Assembly (NCBI GenBank): GCA_017302795.1
Contig: JAFLCB010000010.1
Location: 98,065-162,064, forward strand
Reading direction: 5' to 3'
DNA from: Deltaproteobacteria bacterium
GTDB taxonomy: Bacteria; Bdellovibrionota; Bdellovibrionia; Bdellovibrionales; JAMPXM01
Length of the DNA stretch: 64,000 bases
Shown: piece after piece, positions 33,430-42,378 of the stretch
How the letters are laid out: the number at the start of each line of letters is the position of its first letter
Position numbering within the stretch: position 1 is the stretch's first letter
Notes under the pieces: generated by a model
What the model was told of the DNA's origin: nothing
What the model saw: only the letters and a program-made list of their open reading frames with translations
Database searches by the model: none
Position numbers and translations under genes: made by a program

Positions 33430-34095
33430 TCATTCATCCCAATCGCGAACCGATGTCAACTGAGCGACCTTGTAGGCGCGTCGATAATCGTTGGCCGAGT
33501 CTTCAATTGAATCATAGGTAATTTCTAAATCCTGTTTCGTGAAACCGGTTTCAAACGCCACCTCATGTGCCATTGACCATTCAAACTTAGCCAGTCGCTC
33601 TTCGAACTTGCGCCACGATCGAAGCCCCGTTTCTCCATAATTCGATCGACAAACGTAGGTTGCACACGTGCTTGGCCGGAAAGAGTGGATCGTGCACTGG
33701 CCTGCTTTCAAAAAGGAACATTGGTCATGGGACTTTTTTCCGGTTTCGCATATTGACGTCGCGTCCCTAAGCGAGAAGGCACCGATCGGAGTCAATCGAC
33801 TATCCATCAGGTACCGATTAAGCAAATCTCGATCAAGTCCTCCCTCTTCGACTTCAATCAACAACGCACCGATCGTAAAATTGGGCAAAAAAGGATGATA
33901 CGTGCAGCACTTTATCGATGGATCAAACGGTCCCAAATCCCTCGTTAGGCCGTGAGGTCTAACCATAAAACAGTCGGAACAATTAAAGGCGCCTGGCTTC
34001 GCTTCCAATTGCGGAACCGCCGTTTTGATCCAAGCCGGTGCCTGTTCAGCGGACAGCCAGTGGCGGTAATAGTGAAGATCGTAGTCGTTGAACAT
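33430..34095 (-). CDS. YkgJ-type cysteine cluster protein
   Basis: A 221-residue protein with a Cys-rich pattern typical of the YkgJ zinc- or iron-chelating family: FNCSDCFM near residue 38, KCCTYHPFLPNF near 62, and GQCTIHSFRPSTCATYVC near 127. The central GALLIEVEEGGLDRDLLNRYL and following text match longer members of this family. Function unknown; metal binding is expected. It precedes sufE by 6 bp, a suggestive link to iron-sulfur metabolism. Confidence 0.78.
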   Translation of the reverse strand: MFNDYDLHYYRHWLSAEQAPAWIKTAVPQLEAKPGAFNCSDCFMVRPHGLTRDLGPFDPSIKCCTYHPFLPNFTIGALLIEVEEGGLDRDLLNRYLMDSRLTPIGAFSLRDATSICETGKKSHDQCSFLKAGQCTIHSFRPSTCATYVCRSNYGETGLRSWRKFEERLAKFEWSMAHEVAFETGFTKQDLEITYDSIEDSANDYRRAYKVAQLTSVRDWDE

Positions 34096-34099
34096 AGTT

Positions 34100-34136
34100 A
34101 GAACGTTTCTCTATCGAGACGCCCTGTCAACGTTCT
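34100..34136. promoter_or_regulatory. Inverted repeat upstream of the YkgJ-sufE operon
   Basis: AGAACGTT (34100-34107) and AACGTTCT (34129-34136) form a perfect 8-bp inverted repeat spaced by 21 bp, immediately upstream of the - strand start at 34095. Two half-sites about three helical turns apart centre to centre would suit a dimeric regulator. No protein is assigned. Confidence 0.35.
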
Positions 34137-34292
34137 GGGCACATGTGGGCCCTTTTGAGACAGATCACATGAGCCTCGTTAAAATCGGCCTTAAAACGAA
34201 ACAAATGATGATCCGCTGGACCTTCGATGGCGCACGCCGTGCTCTCTAATAGATTGCAGCTGAATAGCTGATCTGAATATCAGGAGGCCCGA

Positions 34293-34619
34293 ATGTTTGA
34301 ACAAACCGAACTGACCCTCGCCGAGAAAATCGAATTTAAACGCTTCGGACGCGCTTTCTTTATGTCGCTCTTTGTGGTGGCGATCGTCCTGAGCTTCAGC
34401 AATCAGGCGTCTGCCGCCACCTGTAAAGTTCGCTTAGAAGAACTAAAAACCACAATTGTGGGAAAGGGCTCGACCGCGGAACTCGCCTTTGAGGACGCCG
34501 CAACTCAGTGCTTCGAGAAAAAAGCGTCGCGCGCCCGCCGACCCTCACAAAATTCCGTAGATGAAGAATTGGGCCTCGCAATTATTGATCAATGCGCAAA
34601 CGTGCGCTGTGAAAGCTAA
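34293..34619 (+). CDS. Small exported protein of unknown function
   Basis: A 108-residue protein with an AGGAGG site 6 bases before the ATG. It has a long charged N-terminal part (MFEQTELTLAEKIEFKRFGR) before a hydrophobic signal segment (FFMSLFVVAIVLSFSNQASA, cleavage near A-S-A-A), then a short mature region with four Cys (TCKVRLEE, TQCFEKK, DQCANVRCES). Unusual signal length; no family recognised. Confidence 0.65.
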   Translation: MFEQTELTLAEKIEFKRFGRAFFMSLFVVAIVLSFSNQASAATCKVRLEELKTTIVGKGSTAELAFEDAATQCFEKKASRARRPSQNSVDEELGLAIIDQCANVRCES

Positions 34620-34644
34620 CCCAAGCAAAGGCCCGGCAGACAAT

Positions 34645-35025
34645 TTAATTTTTCTTTTTAGATTTATCGGCGCCAGAATGCTTGCGCCAATCGAAAGCGG
34701 GATTTCCGCGAATTCGAGCGTCCCAGGCGGCCCATTTCGCATCGTCGAATTTGTGACGAACGCGGCCGTAAGCATCAAAAATGTCGGGATCTTTTCCAAA
34801 CAGAAAATCTAGAGCTTTACCGACAAATCCGCCAATACGACGTCGTTTCAACGATCCGGAAAAACCAACTTTTGTTTCCGCGCCCGCCGCCTGAATCGTC
34901 AACTTTTCAGCGCCCTCTGAAGTGGCGGCCGTTGTCGTTCCATCGCCCCAACCTGGTTGACCATAATTTTTTGCGGGCTTTGCTTTGGAAGAATGGTTGC
35001 GGTCAGGAGTTTGATTGGATGCCAT
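34645..35025 (-). CDS. Small soluble protein of unknown function
   Basis: About 126 residues, starting at MASNQTPDR, with AGGA about 10 bases upstream. The first ~45 residues are polar and probably disordered; the middle is Gly/Lys-rich (SGSLKRRRIGGFVGKALDFLFGKDPDIFD) and the C-terminus is basic (ADKSKKKN). There is no signal peptide or Cys. A longer frame to 35091 would overlap the divergent methyltransferase start region. Function unknown. Confidence 0.58.
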   Translation of the reverse strand: MASNQTPDRNHSSKAKPAKNYGQPGWGDGTTTAATSEGAEKLTIQAAGAETKVGFSGSLKRRRIGGFVGKALDFLFGKDPDIFDAYGRVRHKFDDAKWAAWDARIRGNPAFDWRKHSGADKSKKKN

Positions 35026-35093
35026 ACGTTCTCGTTCCTTTGTCGACTTCGATCGAACTCTCACGGTACACTGCCTGTCGCGAGGTTTCAAAT

Positions 35094-35786
35094 ATGAGTT
35101 TCTCTAAAAAGAGCTATGCGCAAACAGAACCTGGGATCGCTGACTATGTTGAGCTCCTGTTTCAACCCGTCGACGCACCGCTTGCTTCCATCCGAGCAAA
35201 CTCAAAAGCGGCAGGTCTTCCAGATATTCAGGTCGGTCCTATGGACGGTCGCCACCTCGAAGTCCTCGCACGAATGCTTAATCCGCGCCTTGCCGTTGAA
35301 ATTGGCACGCTAGGCGGTTACTCCGGCCTTTGCCTTGCGCGAGGAATTCAACCCGGTGGCACACTCTTCACGTTCGAAAAAAACGAAAAACACGCGGTTG
35401 TTGCGAAAGAGAATCTCGAGAGGACACTTCCAAAAGAGAATCTCAATGTGAATTTTAAAATTCACGTGGGGTCTGCGATCGAGCTTTTGCCCGGAATCGA
35501 GAGTGAAGGCCCGTTCGACTTAGTATTTATTGACGCCGACAAGCCTGGATACCCTGGCTACCTCAAATGGGCTGTCGACAACTTAAGGATCGGAGGCGTG
35601 GTGATCGGTGACAATACGTTTGCCTGGGGAGAAGTACATCGCGCCCATGAAAAAATCGGCAACGATCTGTTGATGGTTGGCTCACTCGATAAGTTTAACC
35701 GCTCTGTCGCAGCAGATTCGCGCATGCGAGGCACTATTTTTCCAACCGCCGAAGGGCTTACCGTGGCAGTCAAAGTCAGGAACTAG
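35094..35786 (+). CDS. Class I SAM-dependent O-methyltransferase (caffeoyl-CoA OMT type)
   Basis: About 230 residues, starting at the ATG with GAGG 8 bases upstream; the longer frame to 34872 lies over the divergent neighbour and is rejected. The fold is clear: [17 protein letters not shown] (motif I), a Glu-ending strand (TFEKNEKH) and [20 protein letters not shown] with the metal-binding Asp. Bacterial members methylate catechol-type hydroxyls or unknown small molecules. The substrate is not predictable here. Its stop overlaps the convergent broken msrP gene by 4 bp. Confidence 0.85.
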   Translation: MSFSKKSYAQTEPGIADYVELLFQPVDAPLASIRANSKAAGLPDIQVGPMDGRHLEVLARMLNPRLAVEIGTLGGYSGLCLARGIQPGGTLFTFEKNEKHAVVAKENLERTLPKENLNVNFKIHVGSAIELLPGIESEGPFDLVFIDADKPGYPGYLKWAVDNLRIGGVVIGDNTFAWGEVHRAHEKIGNDLLMVGSLDKFNRSVAADSRMRGTIFPTAEGLTVAVKVRN

Positions 35787-36517
35787 TAGTTTTTCTTAAG
35801 ATCTAAGCCCGCGTACAGCGCCGCCACTTCTTTTTCGTAGCCATTGAACTTCAACGTCGGAATTTTTTTCGGAATAAAGCTTCTGTCAATTCTCGTCTCC
35901 CGCGCCTGGCTCCAGCGAGGATGCGAAACTTCCGGATTCACATTGGCGTAAAAACCGTACTCATCCGGTGCGAGTGCTTGCCACAAAGATTTTGGTTCTT
36001 CGCTAGTAAACTCGATCACGTCTATCGACTTAATACTTTTAAATCCATATTTCCACGGAATCACCAAGCGCACCGGTGCACCGTTTTGGTTCGGAAGAGA
36101 TTTATTATAAATCCCAGTCGCAAGGAACGCGAGTGGGTGCTTGGCCTCAACGCATCGGAAACGATAAATTCGCTCCTCTCATGCGACTAATTTCATAAAG
36201 TCAGTCAGATCAAGTTCAAATGGTTTCTCGACTAACCCGGAAATCGAAATTTTCCATTTCTCAGGACGCTTCCAATTCGCTGCTTCTTTCTTTACATCTT
36301 TTTTGTCCAAGCTAAATTCACAATAATTGTTGTAGCTGATCGCTAGATCCTCTTTAGTTATTGGTCGATCTGGATCGCTAACCACGTACTTCACCGCTGC
36401 TGCCGATGGTTTTACAGCCTGCGCGAGCGCAGAGTTATTCAGCAGAGCCGAAGCACCAAGAAAACCTAAACCTGCCAAAATCTCTCGACGATTAAGAAAC
36501 GCCGACTCGGGGGTGTG
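35783..36517 (-). pseudogene. msrP: Broken methionine sulfoxide reductase MsrP (YedY)
   Basis: This is a remnant of the periplasmic molybdopterin enzyme MsrP. Reading from the N-terminus: TPESAFLNRREILAGLGFLGAS (twin-arginine signal) has no start codon in frame because a stop precedes it, with a C-run next to it suggesting a frameshift. The core reads to LTDFMKLVA followed by an in-frame TGA at 36179-36181. After the stop the same frame continues [12 protein letters not shown], which holds the molybdenum-ligand Cys, then jumps to [13 protein letters not shown], skipping about 65-70 residues of normal MsrP. The C-terminal part [19 protein letters not shown] is intact. Three independent lesions make a functional protein very unlikely. 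No msrQ is adjacent. Confidence 0.85.
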
Positions 36518-36837
36518 TCATCGAGATCGTATTCGAGATTGTCCAAGATGATTGAGAAAGCAGATCTTATTCACTTCAGCGCATTGGCGTTTGTCACGGC
36601 GCTTCCTCTTTTTATTCGGCTTGGTTTTTTGGCAACGGCTCAACGCAAGGCACGAAATGCCAAGCGTTAACTCGACGCAAACCATTTCCTAACCCTTTTT
36701 CGGTTGCTGAACCCTCTAGGGACATGGGTACAGTTTCATATCGGAACCACTCGTGCGGCTAAGTATTTTATTCAGCGGCAGTCTTTGAAGTTTCGATAAA
36801 ATAGGCGCCTTAAAACGCCTCACATAGGACGATGTAT
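36518..36837. other. Intergenic stretch between broken msrP and the nuclease gene
   Basis: About 320 bp. A 40-codon + frame from ATG 36548 to TAA 36670 would give a small hydrophobic protein (MIEKADLIHFSALAFVTALP start, basic tail), without a ribosome site; it is listed separately at low confidence. A small AGGCG/CGCCT hairpin lies near 36802-36819. Otherwise I see nothing coding; the left part may be decayed 5' sequence of msrP. Confidence 0.5.
36548..36670 (+). CDS. Possible 40-residue membrane protein
   Basis: A short frame encoding MIEKADLIHFSALAFVTALP, then a hydrophobic stretch and a basic tail ending in RKARNAKR. The hydrophobic centre could span the membrane with positive-inside topology. 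No Shine-Dalgarno, no neighbour support and no homologue recognised, so this may be chance. Confidence 0.25.
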   Translation: MIEKADLIHFSALAFVTALPLFIRLGFLATAQRKARNAKR

Positions 36838-37833
36838 ATGATTGGTCGGATTTGTCGCCAGAACGCAAAAGCTCCTGCCCGCATGCTTTGCCTTCGCATT
36901 TCGTCCTTGATCCCGCTTACCGCCGCCCTTCTGATTTCGATTTTCAGCTCGATTACACTCGCTGAAGAAATTTATCCCGACCGCCAACATCCAGCCGTTC
37001 AAATTGGTTTGTTTTCTGGTTTAACCGGCCTGAATCCAGCCAAAATGCTACGAGACGTGCACTCCGGCTTAAACTCCGAGATATCCCCTGGCTCTGACTT
37101 CACACTTTTACCACTTGCATCGGCGGCGTTCGACCTATTGCAGTACATGCAAAACAATGTGGAAGCTCGAACCGACGAAGATCTTCTTGCTGCGATTCCC
37201 AAGTACAACCGCGTCGAAATGTTTGGCGGATGGGTAAATGAAAACGCACCAGAAGATTGCCTCAACACTCGCGCAGAGGTGTTGATGCGAGATGCTACTT
37301 CTGTCGACGCAGTTAAATTCAGTACACAAAACCCTTGCCAAGTTATCAAAGGCGAATGGAACGATCCCTATTCGGGAACGACTTTCAAGCTAGCAAAGGC
37401 CGTGCAGATTGATCACGTTGTACCTTTGAAGAACGCCTATAAGTCCGGGGCCTATGAGTGGACGAAGGATCGTCGCTGCCATTATGCTAACTATTTGCGC
37501 GAAGAGAACCATCTGATGGCGGTGAGCGGACATGAGAACATGTCGAAAGGCGATGCCGGTCCGGAACGCTATCTTCCACCAAATGAAGAGTATATGTGCG
37601 AATATCTTCATAACTGGTTAAAAATCAAAGCCACCTGGACTCTCGGCTTTTCGTCGAAAGAAGCTACCGCTGTCCTTGAAGCACTCGAAACCCATCAGTG
37701 CGGCTCCAGCACTACCAAAATTCCTTTACCTAAATTTCAAAATTCCCGCTTGGGAACGAATCGTATGAATACGAAATGTATAGATGAGTTCGACTCTGAA
37801 CAGGTAGCTGCTTCGAGATCGGCAGCTCGCTAA
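36838..37833 (+). CDS. Secreted HNH endonuclease-like protein (GmrSD C-terminal/DUF1524 type)
   Basis: About 331 residues; the ATG at 36838 is chosen over that at 36832 because AGGA then has a usual 8-base spacing. A signal segment (LIPLTAALLISIFSSITLA) precedes an unknown ~140-residue domain and then an HNH core: QIDHVVPLKNAYKSGAYEW, CHYANYLREENHLMAVSGHENMSKGDAGPERYLPP. The D-H of the first strand, the central N-H and the later Asn-x-x-K match secreted bacterial nucleases. It should cut DNA outside the cytoplasm; in a predatory bacterium prey DNA is a natural substrate, which is inference. Confidence 0.82.
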   Translation: MIGRICRQNAKAPARMLCLRISSLIPLTAALLISIFSSITLAEEIYPDRQHPAVQIGLFSGLTGLNPAKMLRDVHSGLNSEISPGSDFTLLPLASAAFDLLQYMQNNVEARTDEDLLAAIPKYNRVEMFGGWVNENAPEDCLNTRAEVLMRDATSVDAVKFSTQNPCQVIKGEWNDPYSGTTFKLAKAVQIDHVVPLKNAYKSGAYEWTKDRRCHYANYLREENHLMAVSGHENMSKGDAGPERYLPPNEEYMCEYLHNWLKIKATWTLGFSSKEATAVLEALETHQCGSSTTKIPLPKFQNSRLGTNRMNTKCIDEFDSEQVAASRSAAR

Positions 37834-37838
37834 GTTTT

Positions 37839-39197
37839 TTAAATCACTTCAGCGCGAGAAGTTTTTAGCAATATCTCTCTATTGAGGCGCCGAATCTCTC
37901 TGCCGAGATTTGGGCCTTGAAGACCAAGCCCATCCAAATCTGCAGCTCGGGCTTTTGACGGATCTTCCTTGCCAACGACAAGACCGCGACGATTGATCGC
38001 CATATCCCGTCGACCATCCTGTCCATGAACTTGATCAAGCATATCAAGAGCAACTGCAGCACGAGGATCGGTCCAATGTTCTAGTGCCGACATCCAATCG
38101 CGCTCGTTGGCAGAAAAAAACCGACACTCATCGCGCTTGGTTTCTTTCGTAAGACGATCAGTCTCATAGCGACTTCTAAACTCCATCACGACCGATTCGC
38201 GAGAGACCAACTTTTCGACGGGATCGCGGTCTTGGACTCGAAGTTCCCGGCTAGATCGCATGAGCCAGATCGTCGTATCGATAAACGGTCGACCATACTT
38301 CCAAGCCATCAACCGCTCTTGAACTTCATCGACCGAGTATTTTTGTAAAGTACGATAGAACAGTCCAAGGCGACGCGCTTCAAGCTTTGAACACCTAAAT
38401 ACAGGGTCTCGAACCGGCAAAACTAAATGTGTCCAAGTCTCAAAAACTAGCTCGCCAATTCCTGATAAAGAAAGGTTCTGAAACGCTAGCGCCGCATCAC
38501 CGGCGGATAACATCTTATCGACCTCGTCTCTTATTCGCTCGCGGCTGACCCATGCCGTCCGCTGCTCCGCGCTTCTTCGAGAAACTTCGACCGCTTTTTC
38601 GCGAATGGCCGAAAATGTTTCTTCTGCGATTCCAAATTGAAGCTGACCGGAAAATCGAATTGCACGAAGCATCCGAAGTTCATCTTCATCAAACCTCGCT
38701 TTCGGCTGTCCAACCGCCCTGATGATTCGAGCTTTTAAGTCGTTCAATCCACCGACAAAGTCGATAATTTCTGCCGAGACGGGATCAAAAAACAAAGCGT
38801 TGACGGTAAAGTCGCGACGTTTTGCGTCCTCTTGAAGATCGGAAAAGATCACCGTATCGGGATGGCGGCCATCAGAATATTTTCCATCTTTTCGAAAAGT
38901 CGCAATTTCAATGGAGCCTGACTCACCGACTTGCGGAAGAACGATCACGCCAAACGATTTTCCAACCGACACAGGATTCCAGTCGGCAAAGATAGTCTCT
39001 ACCTCAGTCGGAGTTGCACTCGTTGCAATATCAAAATCATGAGGAGAGATGCCGCGCAGAGCATCGCGAACGGCGCCTCCTGCAAATACAGCCTGAAAGC
39101 CTTTCGCCGTCAAAATCTGGCAAATCTGCAAAGCAGCCGGCCATTGACGATGTAGTTTCAAAACTTCAAGAAAGAGAGGCGAAGCCGGTTCTTTCAC
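37839..39197 (-). CDS. cca: CCA tRNA nucleotidyltransferase / poly(A) polymerase-family protein
   Basis: A 452-residue class II nucleotidyltransferase: FAGGAVRDALRG (nucleotide binding), HDFDIATSA (catalytic D-x-D), DAKRRDFTVNALFFD and RFDEDELRMLRAIRFS are canonical. Such enzymes add CCA to tRNA 3' ends; family members that act as poly(A) polymerase share these motifs, so the exact activity is not certain. The C-terminal third is family-typical helical sequence. Convergent with the nuclease gene (5 bp apart) and divergent from queG. Confidence 0.88.
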   Translation of the reverse strand: MKEPASPLFLEVLKLHRQWPAALQICQILTAKGFQAVFAGGAVRDALRGISPHDFDIATSATPTEVETIFADWNPVSVGKSFGVIVLPQVGESGSIEIATFRKDGKYSDGRHPDTVIFSDLQEDAKRRDFTVNALFFDPVSAEIIDFVGGLNDLKARIIRAVGQPKARFDEDELRMLRAIRFSGQLQFGIAEETFSAIREKAVEVSRRSAEQRTAWVSRERIRDEVDKMLSAGDAALAFQNLSLSGIGELVFETWTHLVLPVRDPVFRCSKLEARRLGLFYRTLQKYSVDEVQERLMAWKYGRPFIDTTIWLMRSSRELRVQDRDPVEKLVSRESVVMEFRSRYETDRLTKETKRDECRFFSANERDWMSALEHWTDPRAAVALDMLDQVHGQDGRRDMAINRRGLVVGKEDPSKARAADLDGLGLQGPNLGREIRRLNREILLKTSRAEVI

Positions 39198-39228
39198 GTT
39201 AAGAACAAGGTAAGGCGGTACTTAAATC

Positions 39229-40299
39229 GTGTCTACTGAGATTCTTAGAAAATCCGATCTTGATCACTGGCTACCGGTGACGGCACCTGGAATTCGCTAC
39301 GGCATTAGTCGGCTGACTCGCCCCATTTCAATGGATTTTTACGATCAGTGGATAAGTGAAAAACATCATGCTGACATGGACTATTTAGTGCGTCATCGCG
39401 ATGTGAAAGAGGAAATACAACGCTGGCTTCCTTTCGCCCGATCCGCGATTGTCTTTGCGATCGATTATGTAACAAAGCCACTTCCTGAAAGTTCGAAACT
39501 GCGAACCGCACTTTACGCGCAATTTGCTCCGAAGATGGCCGACTATCATTCGGAACTAAAACAACGCTTAGAACCTACGCTTGCAGCGCTCAAAGTCAGA
39601 TACCCAAAACACGAGTTCAGATTCTCGGTTGATTCCGAACCTATTCTTGAACGCGATCTCGCAGTCCGAGCGGGACTGGGATGGGTTGGAAAAAACACCT
39701 GCGTGATTGATAAAAACGGCGGGAGCTTGTTTTTTATCGCGGAAATCTTGACGTCTCTTGAAGTAGAAACCGCAAGCGTGATCAGCGCCGATCATTGCGG
39801 CACATGCACCAGATGTTTAGAAATTTGTCCGACCGGTGCCCTCAAAGAGCCCCGTGTCCTGGATGCTGGTCGATGCATTTCGTATTGGACTATAGAGTCG
39901 AAAAAAATTCCTTCACTTGGGCTGAGACAAGGATTCCAAGATTGGTTTTTCGGTTGCGACCTTTGCCAAACAGTTTGTCCTTGGAATGGAAAGGTTTGGG
40001 GCAAAGACCTAATGAATAAGATGACAAACCCTTCGAACAATCCCATGGACCGGGAATCACTGATTCTTGAACTCAAGCAAATCCTCGAAAGTTCAAATCG
40101 CGAACTCCAGAGACATTACAAAGATACACCGCTTGCACGGGCTCGCGGTTCCGGCTTAAAAAGAAACGCGCTGATTGTAATTGAGAATCGTGAGTTACAT
40201 GAACTTCAGCCGGTAGTAGAGGCAATTGTCGCTCACCATTCAACCACTCAGGAACTGAAGCAGTTGGCCTCAGATGTTTTGTTGAAAATCCGAAGATAA
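39229..40299 (+). CDS. queG: Epoxyqueuosine reductase QueG
   Basis: A 356-residue cobalamin/[4Fe-4S] enzyme that performs the last step of queuosine synthesis in tRNA. Motifs: LAVRAGLGWVGKNTCVIDKNGGS (cobalamin-binding core), and two ferredoxin-type clusters CGTCTRCLEICPTGAL and CDLCQTVCPWN. The start is GTG at 39229 with a distant AAGG; weak ribosome site. The 3' end overlaps the convergent gene by 30 bp. No other queuosine gene is in the window (the PTPS-like gene has PTPS-type spacing). Confidence 0.92.
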   Translation: MSTEILRKSDLDHWLPVTAPGIRYGISRLTRPISMDFYDQWISEKHHADMDYLVRHRDVKEEIQRWLPFARSAIVFAIDYVTKPLPESSKLRTALYAQFAPKMADYHSELKQRLEPTLAALKVRYPKHEFRFSVDSEPILERDLAVRAGLGWVGKNTCVIDKNGGSLFFIAEILTSLEVETASVISADHCGTCTRCLEICPTGALKEPRVLDAGRCISYWTIESKKIPSLGLRQGFQDWFFGCDLCQTVCPWNGKVWGKDLMNKMTNPSNNPMDRESLILELKQILESSNRELQRHYKDTPLARARGSGLKRNALIVIENRELHELQPVVEAIVAHHSTTQELKQLASDVLLKIRR

Positions 40300-41355
40300 A
40301 ATCAGTCCTTCAAATTTGAGTCGCTGAAGGTTTTGATAAACTTCTTGCTGCCCTCTAGATAAATCGCTTTCCAACTCTTTTGCGACCGCGGAACAAACTG
40401 CCGCTTCCTGAACTCGAAAACTCTCTCGCACAAATTCCATCACAGCCGCTTCCACCAGATTGAGATCATGCTCGAACATAGAATCACGGTATCGTCCAAC
40501 CACGAGTAGCGGGTTCACATTTTCCTTGGAATGGAAAGATGGCCTCACTAAGACTTCAAGCGTCGGATTTAACATTAAGGCTCTCGACTCGAGAGAATTT
40601 GCTTCCTGCTGTTCATCTTGAGGACTTAAAAACGCCAAAACCAGGGAGACCCGTTTTTCAATTTCAAAAATTTCCCGCGCGCTGAATCGGGTCGAGCTTT
40701 TGCGAAATTTTAACCAAGTCCCCAGTCTGCGGCACGCCATCCACGGCGGCTCTGTGTCGGACAATTCTGTCACCTGCTTTCGACTGGCGGCAAAGAGCTC
40801 CGCAGTTTGACCGTTGGTCAATGCCAAATCGTGCCATAAAAAATTAAGGAATCGATCGATACACTCGCTCGATCGATCGCTACTAATGCGCCCCTCAAAC
40901 TTTACCGGAATATTGAGATCAACCAAATGCGAACGCCAAGCTTCGTCCGCGGAAAGTCGAAACACCATACCGCGGCGGGCATGCGCCGTCAGCCATGCCT
41001 GCAATTCAAAAATTAGCACTGGATCTGGAGCCATGGATACGTGTAGCTCAAGACCACCCTGTCTCTGTCCGCTTCCCTCGCAATATTGATCGAAAACTTC
41101 GCGAAGTGGTCCGCCCATGTGAACAAGCCAGTCTAACCGGATTTCCCCAGAATTGAATTCTGCGAGACTTAAAACTGTTCCAGGCGAATGAAACTCCCGC
41201 ACCAGCCTCGGCCAGCTTTTAACTGACCTTTCATTGAAAACGTCTTCCCACGATGCCCGCTTGCTCACGGGAAAAGCATAAGGCATCCGAGACTTTGCGC
41301 GTAGCCTAAAGGAAGTTTGACGCTCCATACCCGCCCGCGATCGCTTCGGCGTCAT
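40270..41355 (-). CDS. Protein of unknown function (possible regulator)
   Basis: About 361 residues, soluble, with no signal peptide. The C-terminal part (RYRDSMFEHDLNLVEAAVMEFVRESFRVQEAAVCSAVAKEL, then LSRGQQEVYQNLQRLKFEGLIL) looks helical with a terminal winged-helix-like pattern; the N-terminus is basic. I first considered a Bdellovibrio TIGR02147-type regulator but could not match its hallmark motifs. Start is uncertain: ATG at 41355 or 41328. Divergent from the hutG-like gene. Confidence 0.6.
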   Translation of the reverse strand: MTPKRSRAGMERQTSFRLRAKSRMPYAFPVSKRASWEDVFNERSVKSWPRLVREFHSPGTVLSLAEFNSGEIRLDWLVHMGGPLREVFDQYCEGSGQRQGGLELHVSMAPDPVLIFELQAWLTAHARRGMVFRLSADEAWRSHLVDLNIPVKFEGRISSDRSSECIDRFLNFLWHDLALTNGQTAELFAASRKQVTELSDTEPPWMACRRLGTWLKFRKSSTRFSAREIFEIEKRVSLVLAFLSPQDEQQEANSLESRALMLNPTLEVLVRPSFHSKENVNPLLVVGRYRDSMFEHDLNLVEAAVMEFVRESFRVQEAAVCSAVAKELESDLSRGQQEVYQNLQRLKFEGLILSSDFQQNI

Positions 41356-41409
41356 GCCTCTCAGCAAAAGTTTATTCCCTTTCGCCCCTGTAAGAGGGAC
41401 GATAGTGGA

Positions 41410-42378
41410 ATGCTGAGGCCAATCAAAAATGATTTACTTTTTAGCCGCAACGATCCAGCAGATCCACGACTAGGTGACTTCGTAAAAATCGCTACGTTGG
41501 AAGACGTTCGGCGTTTAAATAAAGCAGATCGGGTGACAATAACCGGTTATCCCGATGACGCAGGTGTAAAGTTAAACGGGGGAAGAGTCGGAGCGAGTCT
41601 CGGTCCAAGTCGAATCCGAAGTTTTCTTTACCGTATGACACCTCCTGCATTTTTGGAAGACCTCGATGCAGCGACCGAGATTCTCGATTTAGGCGATCTA
41701 GACTCTGATATAGTAACTTCGCTCGCTGATCGGCACGCGTTGGCTCGCGAAACGGCACTTCGAGTCTTAAACAGCGGATCGAAGCTCATCACCTTTGGCG
41801 GCGGTCATGACTATGGCTTTCCCGATGCTGCTGCTTTCTGTGAACACTCGCTTAACCACGGACAACGTCCACTCGTTATCAATTATGATGCACATTTGGA
41901 CGTGCGTCCAACAGATCGCGGTTTAACCAGCGGTACCCCGTTCTTTCGACTACTAGAAGAATTTCCGGAAATTGATTTTATTGAGCTCGGCCTTCAGGGT
42001 CAATGCAACTCTCGCCAACACCTGAAGTGGGCGCAAGAGCGCGGGGCGCTTTGCTCGTTCGAGGAAGCTCGCTTAGCGGAGGGCCTCACCCTTGCGGAAA
42101 CGCTGCAACGATTCGTCGGGGAAACAACGCTTCGTCGTCGCCCGGCATTTTTATCTATCGATATCGATGGCTTCAGCTCTTCCGTTGCACCTGGCGCAAG
42201 CCAAAGTTGGCCGACAGGATTTCAACCCGCAGATTTCTTCGATTCCCTCAGCTGGTGCTTGTCTCGCCTCGATGTCAAGTCGGTTGGAATATACGAAGTG
42301 TCACCGCCCCTCGATGTAGATGATCGCACATCGCGTCTGGCAGCTTTGATTGCGCACCGTTTTATGTTTCAATTATGA
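41410..42378 (+). CDS. Formimidoylglutamase / ureohydrolase family protein
   Basis: A 322-residue arginase-superfamily enzyme with all Mn-binding motifs: GGGHDYG, NYDAHLDVRP and SIDIDGFSSSVAPGAS. Opening motifs GYPDDAGVKLNGGRVGASLGPSRIR fit formimidoylglutamase (HutG), which hydrolyses formimidoylglutamate in His degradation; agmatinase is an alternative. It heads a tight operon: its TGA overlaps the ATG of the threonine aldolase gene (ATGA). The start is the ATG at 41410; the longer frame to 41317 overlaps the divergent gene. Confidence 0.85.
   Translation: MLRPIKNDLLFSRNDPADPRLGDFVKIATLEDVRRLNKADRVTITGYPDDAGVKLNGGRVGASLGPSRIRSFLYRMTPPAFLEDLDAATEILDLGDLDSDIVTSLADRHALARETALRVLNSGSKLITFGGGHDYGFPDAAAFCEHSLNHGQRPLVINYDAHLDVRPTDRGLTSGTPFFRLLEEFPEIDFIELGLQGQCNSRQHLKWAQERGALCSFEEARLAEGLTLAETLQRFVGETTLRRRPAFLSIDIDGFSSSVAPGASQSWPTGFQPADFFDSLSWCLSRLDVKSVGIYEVSPPLDVDDRTSRLAALIAHRFMFQL

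Noticed and set aside
36074-36181. TGA in msrP as a selenocysteine codon
   Set aside because: The TGA lies at a non-catalytic position (before E-E-R-I-Y-R), while the Mo-ligand Cys is encoded normally; the additional deletion and lost start argue for decay.
40270-41355. TIGR02147-type regulator call
   Set aside because: Hallmark N-terminal motifs of that family could not be matched; left as unknown.
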